Below, piece by piece: positions 47,005 to 55,075 of a DNA stretch of 64,000 bases. Source of the DNA: Cohnella herbarum (GTDB lineage: Bacteria; Bacillota; Bacilli; Paenibacillales; Paenibacillaceae). The notes under the pieces are model-generated. The model was not told the DNA's origin and did not search any database. It worked only from the letters and a program-made list of their open reading frames with translations. Location of the stretch: positions 6,506,001 to 6,570,000 of the forward strand of contig NZ_CP051680.1 in the NCBI RefSeq assembly GCF_012849095.1, written 5' to 3'. Made by a program: the position numbers and the translations under genes. Position 1 is the first letter of the stretch; every line of letters starts with the position of its first letter.

Positions 47005-48678
47005 ATGAAAAGGAAAGCATCGGGTTTGCTGGTATGGGCAATGATTATGGGTATGGTACTGTCCGCCTGCTCCAATAACGAAAAGGGCTCGAATTCCGCA
47101 ACGGGTGCCTCGGCCTCGCAGCCGGAGGCAGGGGCGACGGATTCCGGAAAGCCCGTCGAGATCGACGTTTTCGCGGTGCAGGAGAACGGCATCGACTTGA
47201 ACACGAACGGATTCACTAAGCTGCTCCAAGACAAGTTTAACGCGAAATTCAACTTCCAAACGGTTCCTTCGGACGGAGCGAAGGAGAAACGTCAAATCTC
47301 CTTGGCTAGCGGCGATTATCCCGACGCGTACATCTTAACGGCGTACGTCGATCAATTCTCGCAGGCGGACGTCTTGAAGTACGGCCAGCAAGGCGTGTTC
47401 GTCCCCTTAAACGATCTGATCGATAAGCATGCGCCTAATATTAAAGCCGTCATCGAGAAGGATCCTACTTTCAAGGCGTTCAATACCGCGCCGGACGGCA
47501 GTATCTATGGGTTGGCGGCTTATGCCGAGTGTTACCACTGTTCTTATCCGAACAAAATGTGGGTGAACACCAAGTGGCTGAAGAAGCTGAATATCGATAT
47601 GCCGACCACGACCGAGGATTTCAAAAAGATGCTTCTGGCGTTCAAGAACGACGATCCGAACGGCAACGGCCGGAAAGACGAGGTTCCGCTCAGCGGGTCG
47701 ACGGAGGATTACGGGGTTCGCCTTATTCCTTACTTGATGAACGGTTTTATTTACAACGACGATCGCAATTACTTGAATTTATCTGGCGGCAAAGTCGACA
47801 CGGCGGCCAATAAGCCGGAATGGAAGGAAGGGCTGGCGTATATCAAGTCGTTGTTCGACGAGGGCTTGATCGACCCGGGAGCTTTCACCCAGAACGCCGA
47901 GGCCTATAAGAAAATCGGAGAAAACGCGGACGCGCAAATTCTCGGCGCAGCCGCGGCGATGCATCCCGCTATCTTCGTCAACATCGACGCCGGCAACAAA
48001 AACTCGAGCGATTACGACGCGGTTCCGCCGCTTGTCGGACCGCACGGCTCCTTCGCGACCCACGATGCGGGAGGAATAACGGCCGGAGCCAAGTTCGTCA
48101 TTACGAACAAAGCCAGCGAAGAGGCTCGAATCGCGCTGATCAAGATGGTGGATTACATGTATACGCCGGAAGGGCAAACCAACAGCGCCAGCGGACTGGA
48201 AGGGATAGCGTGGAGAAAACCCGAGCCGGGCGAAGTAGCGCTCGGCAAGGGCGTCGAAGCGAAATTCGCCCCGATCCCGGCGAAGGAGGGAGACGCGCCT
48301 ACGAATTCCGGCTGGAGCGGCATGGGACATTTCTACATGCCGAAGGAATATTACGACAGCTTCGTCTCCGCCGAGGATATCTATGCGCCGGAAGGTTACG
48401 TGCGGAGGATCAACGAAGCGACGGACATGTACGTCGGTCACGAACCGAAAGAGCTGTTCCCGATCTGGGCGGTTTGGATCGATCCGTCCGAAGCGGACGA
48501 AGCCGGCATTCTTCAAACGAATATCAGAAATTACGTGCAGCAGTACGCTCTTCAATTCGTAACGGGGAGCAAAGATTTGAACAAGGATTGGGATTCGTAC
48601 GTGAAGGGGCTCGATGATCTGAACGTTAAGCGGTATCTCGAAATCCTGCAAAAAGCTTACGACAAAACTTCGAAATAA
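47005..48678 (+). CDS. ABC transporter solute-binding lipoprotein 2 of 3
   Basis: ATG 47005 follows AAGGGAGAGA; a longer in-frame ATG at 46879 would run through the operator and cre box and displace the lipoprotein signal (MVLSA-C), so it is rejected. The mature protein (557 residues in total) is a close paralogue of those at 45114 and 50906, including HCSYPNKMW and DDPNGNGRKDE. It has its own promoter and terminator, so it is transcribed separately from the permeases. It probably delivers the same or a related oligosaccharide to the single permease pair downstream. Confidence 0.92.
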   Translation: MKRKASGLLVWAMIMGMVLSACSNNEKGSNSATGASASQPEAGATDSGKPVEIDVFAVQENGIDLNTNGFTKLLQDKFNAKFNFQTVPSDGAKEKRQISLASGDYPDAYILTAYVDQFSQADVLKYGQQGVFVPLNDLIDKHAPNIKAVIEKDPTFKAFNTAPDGSIYGLAAYAECYHCSYPNKMWVNTKWLKKLNIDMPTTTEDFKKMLLAFKNDDPNGNGRKDEVPLSGSTEDYGVRLIPYLMNGFIYNDDRNYLNLSGGKVDTAANKPEWKEGLAYIKSLFDEGLIDPGAFTQNAEAYKKIGENADAQILGAAAAMHPAIFVNIDAGNKNSSDYDAVPPLVGPHGSFATHDAGGITAGAKFVITNKASEEARIALIKMVDYMYTPEGQTNSASGLEGIAWRKPEPGEVALGKGVEAKFAPIPAKEGDAPTNSGWSGMGHFYMPKEYYDSFVSAEDIYAPEGYVRRINEATDMYVGHEPKELFPIWAVWIDPSEADEAGILQTNIRNYVQQYALQFVTGSKDLNKDWDSYVKGLDDLNVKRYLEILQKAYDKTSK

Positions 48679-48687
48679 GATTACGTC

Positions 48688-48718
48688 ATCCCGATCGTGC
48701 TTACGGTCGGGATTTTCT
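48688..48718 (+). terminator. Rho-independent terminator after binding protein 2
   Basis: ATCCCGATCGT (48688-48698) pairs with ACGGTCGGGAT (48703-48713), loop GCTT, then TTTCT. Confidence 0.8.
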
Positions 48719-48789
48719 ATGCGCCTTGCCGGCATTACCGGAAAAATGTACGCGCGATAGGGCATTTGCCCCCATGAAATCGGGGCAAC

Positions 48790-48820
48790 TGTACGCAAAA
48801 GAACCCAATTGTACCTATCC
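48790..48820 (+). promoter_or_regulatory. GTACGC-GTACC tandem operator, copy B, with -10
   Basis: TGTACGC at 48790 and TGTACC at 48810; TTGCCCCC 24 bp before and TAAAAT (48840-48845) starting 50 bp after. An extra TGTACG lies at 48747. The spacing equals that of copy A. Confidence 0.68.
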
Positions 48821-48854
48821 GTACATGGAGAAACGGCTATAAAATCAGACCTGT

Positions 48855-48868
48855 AGAAAGCGCTACCA
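48855..48868 (+). promoter_or_regulatory. CcpA-type cre box before the permease operon
   Basis: AGAAAGCGCTACCA, with its GCGC core 70 bp after the first operator half-site, exactly as in copy A. Confidence 0.65.
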
Positions 48869-48920
48869 TAACAACGGTGGAATTGGACTAGGGGGGATTG
48901 TTCTGGAGACCGAGATCGTA

Positions 48921-49874
48921 TTGAACCATAAATCGACGATCCGCAGCAGCAAGAATAGACGGACATTGTCCGCGGAAGCTAAGAAAAGCTTTAAGAAACA
49001 TTGGCAATTGTATTTAATCGTCATCCCGCCGGTACTGTTCTTCCTTATTTTCAAATATTACCCGATGTTGAACACGGTTCTTGCCTTTAAGGATTACAAC
49101 GTGATCAAGGGAATATGGGGCAGTCCTTGGGTAGGGATGAAATATTTCGATTTGTTCTTCGACAACCCGATGTTCTGGCCTCTCGTCAAGAACACGATTT
49201 ATGTGAGCGGTTACTTATTGCTCGCCGGATTTCCGATTCCGATCTTGCTTGCGCTTATGCTCAACGAAGTGAGAAACGGGCGGTTCAAGAAGCTCGTGCA
49301 ATTAGTATCGTTCGCGCCTTATTTCATCTCTACCGTCGTTATGGTGTCCATTATTATGCTGTTCCTGGCCCCGCGTCTCGGATTCGTAAACGTCGCTTTG
49401 AATTATTTCGGTTTCGATTCGATTAATTTCCTCGGAGAACCGGGCATGTTCCGGTCTATCTATGTCTGGTCCGATATTTGGCAGAATGCGGGATATACCG
49501 CCGTTATTTACTTGGCAGCGCTAGCCGGCATCGATCCGACGTTATACGAAGCGGCCAAAGTCGACGGGGCGTCCCGGTTTCAGAAAATTATTCACGTCGA
49601 TCTGCCGGGCATTCTTCCCACGATCATGATCGTGCTCATTCTTAACGTTGGAAGCGTCATGGCCATCGGTTTCGAGAAGATTTATTTGCTGCAAAACCCG
49701 CTCAATCTAGTCAATTCCCAGATAATCGCCACTTACGTCTACGACATCGGCTTAAAGAACGCCAATTACAGCTTCGCGACGGCGGTAGGGTTGTTTAATT
49801 CCGTTATCAATCTCGTTTTGCTGGTATCGGTGAATAGCTTGGCCAAGAGATTCTCGAACAGCAGCATTTGGTAG
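48921..49874 (+). CDS. Sugar ABC transporter permease (LplB-like)
   Basis: A 317-residue permease with about six helices and the EAA loop YEAAKVDGASRFQK. The TTG start at 48921 has GGAG 12 nt upstream, so the exact start is uncertain, but all plausible starts precede the first helix. It is the first gene of the permease-permease-binding protein 3 unit and the only LplB-type gene for three binding proteins. Confidence 0.9.
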   Translation: MNHKSTIRSSKNRRTLSAEAKKSFKKHWQLYLIVIPPVLFFLIFKYYPMLNTVLAFKDYNVIKGIWGSPWVGMKYFDLFFDNPMFWPLVKNTIYVSGYLLLAGFPIPILLALMLNEVRNGRFKKLVQLVSFAPYFISTVVMVSIIMLFLAPRLGFVNVALNYFGFDSINFLGEPGMFRSIYVWSDIWQNAGYTAVIYLAALAGIDPTLYEAAKVDGASRFQKIIHVDLPGILPTIMIVLILNVGSVMAIGFEKIYLLQNPLNLVNSQIIATYVYDIGLKNANYSFATAVGLFNSVINLVLLVSVNSLAKRFSNSSIW

Positions 49875-49889
49875 AAGGGGTGTGCAGGC

Positions 49890-50789
49890 ATGGCAACGGT
49901 AAGCAAAAAGATAAAAGATTCGGCGGGTGACAGAATATTTCTGATCGGAATTTACGTGGTCTTGTGCGTGATTCTGATCGCCGTATGTTATCCGCTCATT
50001 TACGTGCTGAGCAGCTCGATCAGCAGTCCCGCGGCGGTAACGTCCGGACGGGTCTGGTTATGGCCGGTGGATATTTCCTTCAAAGGTTTTAAGGCTCTGC
50101 TCAATACACCGCAAGTCATGACGGGGTATGGAAACTCCATTTTCTATACGGCATTCGGGACGATCATCAGCGTAGCGTTGACCATCATGATCTCTTATCC
50201 GCTGTCCCGTAAATCGTTCTTCGGCCGTAACGTTCTGATGATTATGATTACATTTACCCTTATTTTCAGCGGAGGATTGATTCCCACATACATGGTCGTG
50301 AAAGAGTTGGGTTTAATCGACTCGAGACTGGCGCTGCTGATCCCTAACGCGATCTGGGTATGGCAGGTCATCATCGCCAGATCGTTCTTCCAATCGTCCA
50401 TACCGGACGAATTGTTCGAAGCAAGCGAGATAGACGGATGCAGCGACATCCGGTTTCTGCGGAGCATCGTTATTCCGCTGTCCATGCCGATTATCGCGGT
50501 ACTCGTGCTGATGTACGCCGTCGGTCAATGGAATGCCTACTTCGACGCGCTAATCTATCTGAAATCGGCGGACTTGTTTCCTCTTCAATTGATTCTGCGG
50601 AGCATTATTATCCAGAACAATTCCGCGGGAGGCATGATGGACGCGATGAAGATGGTGGAGAGACAGCAGTTGGCGGAGTTGCTTAAGTACTCGTTGATTG
50701 TCATCGCGACCTTGCCGGTGCTGATCATCTATCCGTTCGTGCAGCGGTATTTCGTTCAAGGAATGATGGTAGGCTCCGTTAAAGGCTGA
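49890..50789 (+). CDS. Sugar ABC transporter permease (LplC-like)
   Basis: A 299-residue partner permease with the EAA loop FEASEIDGCSDIRF and the typical ending YPFVQRYFVQGMMVGSVKG. RBS AAGGGGTG precedes the ATG; it begins 16 bp after the first permease. No ATPase gene is present in the cluster. Confidence 0.92.
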   Translation: MATVSKKIKDSAGDRIFLIGIYVVLCVILIAVCYPLIYVLSSSISSPAAVTSGRVWLWPVDISFKGFKALLNTPQVMTGYGNSIFYTAFGTIISVALTIMISYPLSRKSFFGRNVLMIMITFTLIFSGGLIPTYMVVKELGLIDSRLALLIPNAIWVWQVIIARSFFQSSIPDELFEASEIDGCSDIRFLRSIVIPLSMPIIAVLVLMYAVGQWNAYFDALIYLKSADLFPLQLILRSIIIQNNSAGGMMDAMKMVERQQLAELLKYSLIVIATLPVLIIYPFVQRYFVQGMMVGSVKG

Positions 50790-50856
50790 TTGCGCGCTGA
50801 ACCCGCATTTTGAAGGGAGGAGATTCGGATGTAGCGTTTCGCGGCTTGAAGCTTGC

Positions 50857-50884
50857 TTGACTAGCGTTCGAATAAACCTATAAC
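50857..50884 (+). promoter_or_regulatory. Possible promoter for binding protein 3
   Basis: TTGACT (50857-50862) and TATAAC (50879-50884), 16 bp apart, lie just before the gene's RBS. The transcript would start almost at the RBS, so this is tentative. Confidence 0.35.
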
Positions 50885-50905
50885 GATGAAAAGGGAGAGT
50901 ACAAA

Positions 50906-52594
50906 ATGAAAAAGAGAATGTTGAGCTTATTGGCGCTTGTCTTGGTTACGAGCGTGGTTCTTGCCGCTTGTTCGAGCAAAAATAACGAAAGCAGTCCGGC
51001 GGCAAGCGGTAGCGCGCCGGCATCCTCTCAAGCGGCGGAATCGTCGGCCGCGGCGCCGACGGCTCCGGTAGACATCAGCGTGTTCGCGATACAAGAAAAC
51101 AATATCGATCTGAAAACGAATAAATTCACGGCATTCGTGGAAGAGAAGTTCAACATCAAGTTCGACTGGGAGCTTATCCCTTCCGACGGAGCGAAGGAAA
51201 AGCGCCAAATTTCTTTGGCGAGCGGGGACTATCCGGATGCGTATATACTGACGCATTACATCGATCAGTTCTCGCAGGCTGACGTACTGAAGTACGGTCA
51301 GCAAGGCGTGCTCATTCCGTTAAACGATCTCATCGATCAATACGCGCCGAACATCAAAGCGGCGATGGAAGCCAAACCCGATTTGAGAGCGCTGAATACG
51401 GCTCCGGACGGAAACATTTACGGTTTGGTCGCGTACACGCAATGTTTCCACTGCTCTTATCCGAACAAGATGTGGTTGAATACGAAGTGGTTGGAAAAGC
51501 TGAATCTTCAGATGCCAACGACGACGGAAGAGTTCAAAAAAGTGCTTCAAGCATTCAAAAACGACGATCCGAACGGGAACGGCAAAAAAGACGAAGTGCC
51601 TCTGAGCGGTTCGATCGAAGAATTCGGCGTACGGGTTATTCCGTTCTTAATGAACGGATTCGTATACGACGACGATCGCAATTACTTGAATTTGACGAAC
51701 GGTAAAGTCGAATCCGCGGCGATCAAACCGGAATGGCGAGAAGGCCTGACTTACATCAAGTCCTTGTACGACGAAGGGTTGATCGACCCGGGCGCGTTCA
51801 CGCAAAACGCGGAAGCATTCAAAAAAATCGGCGAAAACGCGGACACGCAAATTCTGGGCGTAGGCGCGGGCATGCATCCAGCTATCTTCGTCAACATCGA
51901 CAAAGGCAACCAACGTTCGGCCGATTACAGTCCGATTCCGCCATTGACCGGACCTCATGGTTCTCTGGCCACTCATGATGGCGGCGGAGTATCGCCGGGC
52001 GCCAAATTCGCGATTACGAACAAAGCCAGCAAAGAAGCGCAGATCGCTCTGATTAAGTTCGCGGATTACATGTTTACGTCGGAAGGCCAAACGAACGGCG
52101 GTTCGGGCATGGAAGGCATCGACTGGGAGAAAGCGAAACCGGGCGACGTTGCGCTTGGTAAAGGCGTAGAGCCTAAGATTAAACCGATTCCCGCGGTAGA
52201 AGGAGAAGCTCCGCGTAATGCGGGCTGGAGCGGAATGGCTCACTTCTTCATGCCGTCGGAGTACAGAGACAGCTTCGTTCAAGCCGGCACGGACATTTAC
52301 GACTCGGCCAACTACGAGCTAAGGCTTCACCAAGCTACGCTCTTATACCAAGGCCATGAACCGAAGGAATTGTTCCCGCTCTGGTCGCTGTGGTTGGATC
52401 CTGCCGAAACGGACGAAGCCAGCATTCTGCAAACGAACTTGAAAAACTACATCGAGCAGAACGCGCTGCAATTCGTTACCGGCAACAAGAGCTTGGACAA
52501 AGATTGGGATAGCTACGTAAAAGGTTTGCAGGACTTGAAGGTAGATCGTTACTTGGAAATCCTTCAGAAGGCATACGACGCTTCCAAAAAATAA
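50906..52594 (+). CDS. ABC transporter solute-binding lipoprotein 3 of 3
   Basis: A 562-residue lipoprotein (VVLAA-C) with AAGGGAGAG before the ATG. It shares with its two paralogues AKEKRQISLASGDYPDAYIL, QFSQADVLKYGQQGV, CFHCSYPNKMW and DDPNGNGKKDE. As the gene directly behind the permeases, it may be the main receptor, with 45114 and 47005 as copies that arose by tandem duplication. A strong hairpin follows. Confidence 0.92.
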   Translation: MKKRMLSLLALVLVTSVVLAACSSKNNESSPAASGSAPASSQAAESSAAAPTAPVDISVFAIQENNIDLKTNKFTAFVEEKFNIKFDWELIPSDGAKEKRQISLASGDYPDAYILTHYIDQFSQADVLKYGQQGVLIPLNDLIDQYAPNIKAAMEAKPDLRALNTAPDGNIYGLVAYTQCFHCSYPNKMWLNTKWLEKLNLQMPTTTEEFKKVLQAFKNDDPNGNGKKDEVPLSGSIEEFGVRVIPFLMNGFVYDDDRNYLNLTNGKVESAAIKPEWREGLTYIKSLYDEGLIDPGAFTQNAEAFKKIGENADTQILGVGAGMHPAIFVNIDKGNQRSADYSPIPPLTGPHGSLATHDGGGVSPGAKFAITNKASKEAQIALIKFADYMFTSEGQTNGGSGMEGIDWEKAKPGDVALGKGVEPKIKPIPAVEGEAPRNAGWSGMAHFFMPSEYRDSFVQAGTDIYDSANYELRLHQATLLYQGHEPKELFPLWSLWLDPAETDEASILQTNLKNYIEQNALQFVTGNKSLDKDWDSYVKGLQDLKVDRYLEILQKAYDASKK

Positions 52595-52609
52595 AAATCG
52601 GTTCATTCG

Positions 52610-52643
52610 ATCGGGTGCTTTATTGCGAAATAGAGCACCCGAT
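52610..52643 (+). terminator. Rho-independent terminator after binding protein 3
   Basis: ATCGGGTGCT (52610-52619) pairs exactly with AGCACCCGAT (52634-52643). The downstream sequence is AT-rich but not a clean T-run, so read-through into the glycosidase gene is possible. Confidence 0.65.
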
Positions 52644-52687
52644 TATTAATGGTAGCTTCAAGCGGGCACATCATGGAGGCGATAGAC

Positions 52688-55063
52688 TTGGATATTCTGG
52701 AACGGGCGGGCAGACATGCGATTCGTTACGATCGGCCGGCTTCGGGTTTCTTCGAAGGGGCTCTACTGGGTAACGGGGGATTAGGGGCAGTCGTGACGAC
52801 CCGACCCGATGCGGTCGTCATTCATTTCGGACATAACAACGTGTGGGACATTCGCATCGCCGAGAAGCATCAAGACAAGATCGGAACCTTCGAGCATCTA
52901 TTCGCAAGGTTAAAGGAAATTCCCGCAAGCTATGCCTCGTTAAGCGAGGAAGCCTGGTATCGGGATTACGTGGCCATGACAAGCGAAAATTACGACTTCC
53001 CGTATCCGCGACCGATGCCCTGCGGCTCCTTGCTGCTCGGCATCGACCGGAGAACGACCGAAGTGCTCGGACATAAATTAGCCATAGAGAATGGATTATG
53101 CGAAATCTACTTTAAGAATGGAGGCTCCTTCCTCACGCTTCACGTATTCGTAGATCAGCAACGCGATCGATTGTGGGCGACGCTACGGGATTCGGAGGGG
53201 GCGGTCGCTCAATCGAATATTTTCAACCGAGCTAGGCTGATTCCCGATCCATGCACCCCACCAGAGTTGCCTAAGTTTCAGGCTTTGGCGGATCTTGCGG
53301 ACCATCGCCTTTCTTTTCGTCAGACGCTGCCGTTCTCACTGGAAGATTCGGTCTCGGCCGGCAACCGTTCGAAGGATCGGGCTTTTCGGCTTTCGGCTCG
53401 GTTTGCTTCCTCGGTCGATTTTCTAGAAGGTGTTCAAGAGCTGGAAGCCAAGCTCGGCAAGGCGGGGGAGTTCACCGTATGCGTCGAATTGGAGGAAGGC
53501 TCGGAGACGGACGTCAGTTCGGTGCACAAGGAGGCAGGTTCCCCTTCACCTGATCAAGAATCGTTTACCGCCGCGTTCGCTTCCTCCGGGGTGATTTGGG
53601 AAGCCTATTGGAGCCGCTCAGGCGTCGCATTGGAGGATGAATTCCTGGAGCGAATCTGGTACCGTAACCTCTACTTCTTCCAGTGCTCGGTGAAACCGGA
53701 GGCGACGTGCCCGGGATTGTTCGCGAATTGGAGTTACGGCAAGATCGGATCGGAATGGCATGGCGACTATCATATGAACTACAATACGCAGCAGCCTTTC
53801 TGGTTAGCGTTCTCTAGCAATCACGTCGACAAGCATCTGGCTTACGTGAACATGGTCGATCACGTGCTTCCCGTCAGCCGCAAGTGGGCGCGGGAATACT
53901 ACGGCCTGCGAGGAGCTTATTATCCGCATTCCGCCTATCCCGTCGAGATGAACATGATGCCTTATCCCGTTCCCCACTGGGGCTGGGAAGTATGCGAAAC
54001 GCCTTGGACGGTGCAGAGTCTATGGTGGCACTACTTGTACACGATGGATAAAATCTTCCTGGCCGAACGGGCATACACGCCGATCAAGGAAGCGGTACTG
54101 TTCATGGTCGACTATATGAAGAGGCCGGACGCTCGCGGGGAGAGCTGGGGCGACGATCGTTATCATATTTTCCCTACGGTCGTGCCGGAGCTGTACGAAT
54201 TAACGCCCGGCTTCGAGAAAAATCGCGATTGCATCGTCGACCTGACGTTGACTAAATTTCTATTCCGCGCTTTTCTGGACGCTTGCGAGGCATTGGGGCG
54301 GAGCGCGGAGCAATCGGAGCTGCTCGCCGAGATCGGCGACATCCTGGACCATTTCCCGGAGTACCCGACGGCGGAATCCGAGCGGGGCACCGTGTTCGTA
54401 TCCGTTGCCGGCGAAGATCCGGAAACGGTGTACAACGTGCCGAACGGGATTACGACCGTGTTCCCGGGGGAAGACCACGGTCTTCACTCCTCGCCGGAGG
54501 AGTACGGCATCGCGGTGAATTCTTACCTGAACCATCGGAACGAGGGAGGGAACGAACTCGTTTTCTTGAATCTCGCGGGAGCGCGGCTCGGCAAGCTAGA
54601 CTTGGAACGTTTCAAGCGCCAGATCGATTACTGCATGCTTCCAAACGGAACCTGCACGGACAAATTGCTGGAGTCCGGCGGCCGATATTCGGATACGACC
54701 TCGTTCGATTATATGGGGCCGATGGGCATCTGGTTCGAGAATTTCGCCTTGCCGGCCGTCATTAACGAATGTCTCATGCAAAGCTATAACGGAATCATTC
54801 GCTTCTTCCCTAACTGGCCGCTGGACAAGCGCGCGGAATTCAGCACTCTCCGTGCGGTAGGCGGTTTCCTCGTCAGCGCGATAGCCGATGCGGGAAAGGT
54901 TCAGGGGATAGAAATTTATAGCGAAGCCGGTTCGACGCTGCGGATCTACAACCCGTGGAACGCGGCGACAGTCATCCGGACGAGAGGGGAGGAGACGCTG
55001 ACAGGGGAAGTATTGGCGTTGGATACGGATACGGGAGAGAAAATCCGACTGATACCCTTATAG
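52688..55063 (+). CDS. Divergent GH95-like (alpha/alpha)6 glycoside hydrolase
   Basis: TTG 52688 is chosen because GGAGG (52675-52679) lies 8 nt upstream; the ATGs at 52649 and 52673 lack an RBS. The 791-residue cytoplasmic protein opens with ALLGNGGLGAVV, like the GH95 N-terminal domain, and has HGDYHMNYNTQ (D360, N364, N366), matching the catalytic N-x-N region. The DGNFG motif with the GH95 catalytic Asp is absent; the aligned place reads MGIWFENFALPAVINECL. A Glu in PTVVPELYE may serve as the acid. It is either a distant GH95 subfamily or an unassigned relative, probably acting on imported fucosylated or related sugars. Its stop is 12 bp before the GH27 start. Confidence 0.62.
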   Translation: MDILERAGRHAIRYDRPASGFFEGALLGNGGLGAVVTTRPDAVVIHFGHNNVWDIRIAEKHQDKIGTFEHLFARLKEIPASYASLSEEAWYRDYVAMTSENYDFPYPRPMPCGSLLLGIDRRTTEVLGHKLAIENGLCEIYFKNGGSFLTLHVFVDQQRDRLWATLRDSEGAVAQSNIFNRARLIPDPCTPPELPKFQALADLADHRLSFRQTLPFSLEDSVSAGNRSKDRAFRLSARFASSVDFLEGVQELEAKLGKAGEFTVCVELEEGSETDVSSVHKEAGSPSPDQESFTAAFASSGVIWEAYWSRSGVALEDEFLERIWYRNLYFFQCSVKPEATCPGLFANWSYGKIGSEWHGDYHMNYNTQQPFWLAFSSNHVDKHLAYVNMVDHVLPVSRKWAREYYGLRGAYYPHSAYPVEMNMMPYPVPHWGWEVCETPWTVQSLWWHYLYTMDKIFLAERAYTPIKEAVLFMVDYMKRPDARGESWGDDRYHIFPTVVPELYELTPGFEKNRDCIVDLTLTKFLFRAFLDACEALGRSAEQSELLAEIGDILDHFPEYPTAESERGTVFVSVAGEDPETVYNVPNGITTVFPGEDHGLHSSPEEYGIAVNSYLNHRNEGGNELVFLNLAGARLGKLDLERFKRQIDYCMLPNGTCTDKLLESGGRYSDTTSFDYMGPMGIWFENFALPAVINECLMQSYNGIIRFFPNWPLDKRAEFSTLRAVGGFLVSAIADAGKVQGIEIYSEAGSTLRIYNPWNAATVIRTRGEETLTGEVLALDTDTGEKIRLIPL

Positions 55064-55075
55064 GAGTTGAATGAT

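Noticed and set aside
47779..48966. Long minus-strand open frame of 395 codons
   Set aside because: It lies antisense to binding protein 2, runs through its terminator and operator, and has no recognisable domain; it is a codon-bias shadow.
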